From an uncultured Clostridia bacterium (GTDB lineage Bacteria; Bacillota_A; Clostridia; Oscillospirales; Oscillospiraceae): DNA of 8,666 bases. Both the position numbers and the translations under genes were made by a program. The stretch is taken from NCBI GenBank assembly GCA_946410505.1, contig CAMKAP010000079.1, positions 1 through 8,666 of the forward strand. Direction: 5' to 3'. Under the pieces are notes generated by a model. That model was not told the origin of the DNA. It made no database searches and worked only from the letters and a program-made list of their open reading frames with translations. Positions 6,382-8,666 of this stretch are shown piece after piece. Within the stretch, counting starts at the first letter, position 1. The number at the start of each line of letters is the position of its first letter.

Positions 6382-7140
6382 ATGGCAAAGATCATTGCAT
6401 TTGCAAATCAAAAAGGCGGCGTAGGAAAAACCACCAGCGCCGTTAACCTCTCGGCAGCGCTGAGCGACCTGGAAAAGAAGATCCTGCTGGTGGACTGCGA
6501 CCCTCAGGGCAATGCCAGCTCCGGCATGGGCGTGGCAAAAACCACGCGCCCCAATACCTATGACATGCTGATCAACGGGGTACAACCGGAGGACTGCATT
6601 GTGCGCACCGCATACGGAGACGTGATCCCGACGGGAAAAGAACTGGCTGCCGCCTCCGTGGAACTGATTCAGGCGGACAAGCGGGAATACATATTAAAAA
6701 ATGCGCTGCAGAAGCTCTACAGCGATTATGATTACATTTTCATCGACTGCCCGCCTTCACTGGAACTGCTGACCGTGAACGCCCTGGTGGCCGCCGACAG
6801 CGTACTGATCCCGATGCAGTGCGAATACTACGCGCTGGAAGGAATCGTGGATCTGATGACCAGCATCCGACTTTGCTCCAAAAAACTCAACCGCCGCCTA
6901 CAGATTGAAGGCATCATCCTGACCATGTATGACGCCCGTGCCAATTTGACGACCCAGGTGGCAAGCGAACTGAGAAAGCATCTGGGCGACAAAGTGTACC
7001 GCACAGCCATTCCACGCACGGTACGCCTGTCCGAAGCGCCGAGCCACGGAATTCCGGGCGTATTTTACGATCGAAGCAACAAAGGCAGCAAAGCGTATAT
7101 GGCGCTGGCAGAAGAATTTCTGGCACATCAAAAGGAGTAA
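6382..7140 (+). CDS. parA: Chromosome partitioning ATPase ParA (Soj)
   Basis: A 252-residue chromosomal Soj-type ParA. ATP-bound dimers bind DNA non-specifically and are turned over by ParB, which drives origin segregation; in Bacillus, Soj also acts on DnaA. The deviant Walker A is QKGGVGKTT at 10-18, Walker A' is LVDCDPQGN at 36-44, and Walker B is YIFIDCPPS at 118-126. RTVRLSEAPSHG at 212-223 is a typical conserved stretch. There is no N-terminal DNA-binding extension of the plasmid ParA kind. AGGAG at 6370-6374 is 7 bases from the ATG. It lies first in an operon with parB and serS, just after two parS sites. The stop codon is only 3 bases before the parB ATG. Confidence 0.97.
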   Translation: MAKIIAFANQKGGVGKTTSAVNLSAALSDLEKKILLVDCDPQGNASSGMGVAKTTRPNTYDMLINGVQPEDCIVRTAYGDVIPTGKELAAASVELIQADKREYILKNALQKLYSDYDYIFIDCPPSLELLTVNALVAADSVLIPMQCEYYALEGIVDLMTSIRLCSKKLNRRLQIEGIILTMYDARANLTTQVASELRKHLGDKVYRTAIPRTVRLSEAPSHGIPGVFYDRSNKGSKAYMALAEEFLAHQKE

Positions 7141-7143
7141 GGC

Positions 7144-8004
7144 ATGGCAAAAGAAAAAAAAGGCCTGGGCCTGGGTCTGGACGCTCTGTTTGCCGCGGAT
7201 AACGCGGAAGAAGAGGGCAGTGAGCTCCTGAATCTTCCCATCAGCAAGGTTGAGCCGCGAGACGAACAGCCGCGGGAGACCTTCGATGAAAAGGCACTGC
7301 AGGAGCTGGCAGATTCCATAGCCCAGTATGGCGTGATTCAGCCGATCGTTGCGAGAAAACTGAATACAGGTTATTATCAGATCATCGCCGGAGAGCGCCG
7401 CTGGCGCGCAGCCCGAATGGCGGGTCTGGAGGAAGTCCCCGTCCGAGTGCTGGAAGCAGACGACCGCCGCACGGCGGAGCTGGCGCTGGTGGAAAATCTG
7501 CTGCGTGAGGACTTGAATCCCATAGAGGAAGCAAAAGGCTATCAGAGTCTGATCCGAGACTACGGACTGACCCAGGAAGAGACGGCAAAAAGCGTGGGAC
7601 GCTCAAGACCGGCAATCACAAATTCGCTTCGACTGCTGAGTCTCTCGCCGGCTGTGATGGAGCTGGTGGAAAAGAAAGAACTCTCCGCAGGACACGCAAG
7701 AGCACTGATTACCATCACAGACGACACAAAACAGCTTTCCGCAGCAAGAGAAGTCATCACAAAATCCCTTTCCGTACGCCGCACGGAGCAGCTGGCAAAC
7801 CGCCTGCTGCGGGAGACGCAGCAAAAGAAGGAAAAAAACGGTCTGACCGTAGACTATGCGCAGGAGGTCTCAGACGAACTGAGCCGACTGTTGGGCCGAA
7901 AAGTGAAACTCAGCGACGGCCGCAAGGGCGGTCGCATCGAACTGGAATACTATGACGCAGACGATAGAGAAAACCTGATCAGCGCACTGCGCCATCTTAA
8001 ATAA
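7144..8004 (+). CDS. parB: Chromosome partitioning protein ParB (Spo0J), CTP-dependent parS clamp
   Basis: A 286-residue ParB/Spo0J. It binds parS, uses CTP to close into a sliding clamp, and helps load condensin at the origin region. The basic N-terminus KKGLGLGLDALF (5-16) is the ParA-stimulating peptide. The ParB/Srx domain contains GERRWRA at 83-89 and ENLLREDLNP at 117-126, the CTP-pocket and arginine-rich motifs. The helix-turn-helix that reads parS is at about 142-163 (LTQEETAKSVGRSRPAITNS). A Lys/Glu-rich linker leads to the C-terminal dimerisation domain at about 232-286. Its ribosome binding site AAAGGAG (7131-7137) lies inside the end of parA, 6 bases from the ATG, so translation is probably coupled. 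The plus strand here is noticeably more A-rich than in gpr, but the gene shows no other sign of transfer. Confidence 0.97.
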   Translation: MAKEKKGLGLGLDALFAADNAEEEGSELLNLPISKVEPRDEQPRETFDEKALQELADSIAQYGVIQPIVARKLNTGYYQIIAGERRWRAARMAGLEEVPVRVLEADDRRTAELALVENLLREDLNPIEEAKGYQSLIRDYGLTQEETAKSVGRSRPAITNSLRLLSLSPAVMELVEKKELSAGHARALITITDDTKQLSAAREVITKSLSVRRTEQLANRLLRETQQKKEKNGLTVDYAQEVSDELSRLLGRKVKLSDGRKGGRIELEYYDADDRENLISALRHLK

Positions 8005-8020
8005 GAACAGGAGAAAAACC

Positions 8021-8666
8021 ATGCTGGATATTAAGTTTATCAGAGAAAATCCCGATATTGTCCGGGAAAACATCCGTAAAAAGTTCCAGGACGCAAAGCT
8101 CCCGCTGGTGGACGAGGTACTGGAGCTGGACGCAAAAAACCGCGCAGCCATCACCGAGGCAAGCGATCTGCGCGCAAAAAAGAATCAGCTCAGCAAGGCA
8201 AACGGCCCTCTCTTCGGCAAACTGAAGAAAGCCGCCGACGAGGAAAAAGCCGCAATTCAGGCTCAGATCGACGCCAATATGGCCGCCGTCAGGGCCAATG
8301 ACGAGCGGCTTGCGGAGCTGGAGCGTCTGGAGGGCGAGTACGCCGAGCGCATCCGTCACATCATGCTCAACATCCCCAATATCATCGATCCCTCCGTTCC
8401 CATCGGACCCGACGACAGCGCAAACGTAGAGGTGGAGCGTTTCGGTGAGCCCGTGGTCCCCGATTTCCCCATCCCCTACCACACGGAGATCATGGAGCGC
8501 TTCAACGGTGTGGATATGGACGCCGCCGGACGTGTCTCCGGCAACGGCTTTTACTATCTGATGGGCGACATTGCGCGCCTGCACTCCGCCGTTCTGGCCT
8601 ACGCCAGGGATTTCATGATCGACAAGGGCTTTATCTACTGCATCCCGCCCTTCATGATCCACGGCA
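8021..8666 (+). CDS. serS: Seryl-tRNA synthetase, N-terminal half (3'-truncated by the window edge)
   Basis: Class IIa synthetase that charges tRNA(Ser) and supplies the serylated tRNA used for selenocysteine where that is made. The window holds 215 codons of an expected 420-430. MLDIKFIRENPDIVRENIRKK is the classic SerRS start. Residues 28-110 are a charged, heptad-like stretch forming the long antiparallel coiled coil that grips the tRNA long arm. HIMLNIPNIIDPSVPIG (113-129) then leads into the catalytic domain, where VSGNGFYYLMGDIARLHSAV (172-191) precedes motif 1. Motifs 2 and 3 lie beyond the window. AGGAG at 8009-8013 is 7 bases from the ATG. The gene starts 16 bases after the parB stop, with no room for a promoter or T-box leader, so it probably shares the parA promoter. 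Confidence 0.96.
   Translation, partial: MLDIKFIRENPDIVRENIRKKFQDAKLPLVDEVLELDAKNRAAITEASDLRAKKNQLSKANGPLFGKLKKAADEEKAAIQAQIDANMAAVRANDERLAELERLEGEYAERIRHIMLNIPNIIDPSVPIGPDDSANVEVERFGEPVVPDFPIPYHTEIMERFNGVDMDAAGRVSGNGFYYLMGDIARLHSAVLAYARDFMIDKGFIYCIPPFMIHG

Overview
The window looks like the core chromosome of an endospore-forming, fairly GC-rich member of the Clostridia (Bacillota), most likely in or near the Oscillospiraceae. The family placement is an inference from GC-rich codon use and from the style of several proteins, chiefly the phosphodiester-glycosidase protein. Two spore genes (spoVT, gpr), a Soj/Spo0J-type partition pair with parS sites, and sigma-A-like promoters all fit. I see no phage, transposon, CRISPR, rRNA or tRNA.

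Layout. Positions 1-492 (+) hold the 3' part of spoVT, ending in a strong bidirectional terminator. A leftward block follows, read from right to left: rpsT (ribosomal protein S20, 5150-4887), a diacylglycerol-kinase-family lipid kinase (4690-3800), asnS (asparaginyl-tRNA synthetase, 3624-2230), and a membrane-anchored protein with a C-terminal phosphodiester glycosidase domain (2152-536). The first three each have a readable sigma-A-type promoter. rpsT and the kinase end in hairpin terminators. An imperfect hairpin that resembles a dispersed repeat lies between asnS and the glycosidase gene.

The divergent gap at 5151-5357 separates rpsT from the rightward block: gpr (germination protease, 5358-6218, with a plausible sigma-G promoter), then two parS sites and a sigma-A promoter, then parA (6382-7140), parB (7144-8004) and the first half of serS (8021 to the window end). 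parA, parB and serS are tightly spaced and look like one operon.

How the genes work together. ParB loads on parS with CTP, and ParA acts with ParB in origin segregation; in spore formers the pair also links chromosome organisation to sporulation. SpoVT and Gpr act in the forespore and at germination. AsnRS, SerRS and S20 are translation housekeeping. The most distinctive piece is the gpr-parA gap. It holds a consensus parS nested in a perfect 38-bp palindrome, and a second parS that directly abuts the -35 of the parA promoter. I did not find a wholly novel system here; the findings concern unusual regulation, gene context and gene form.
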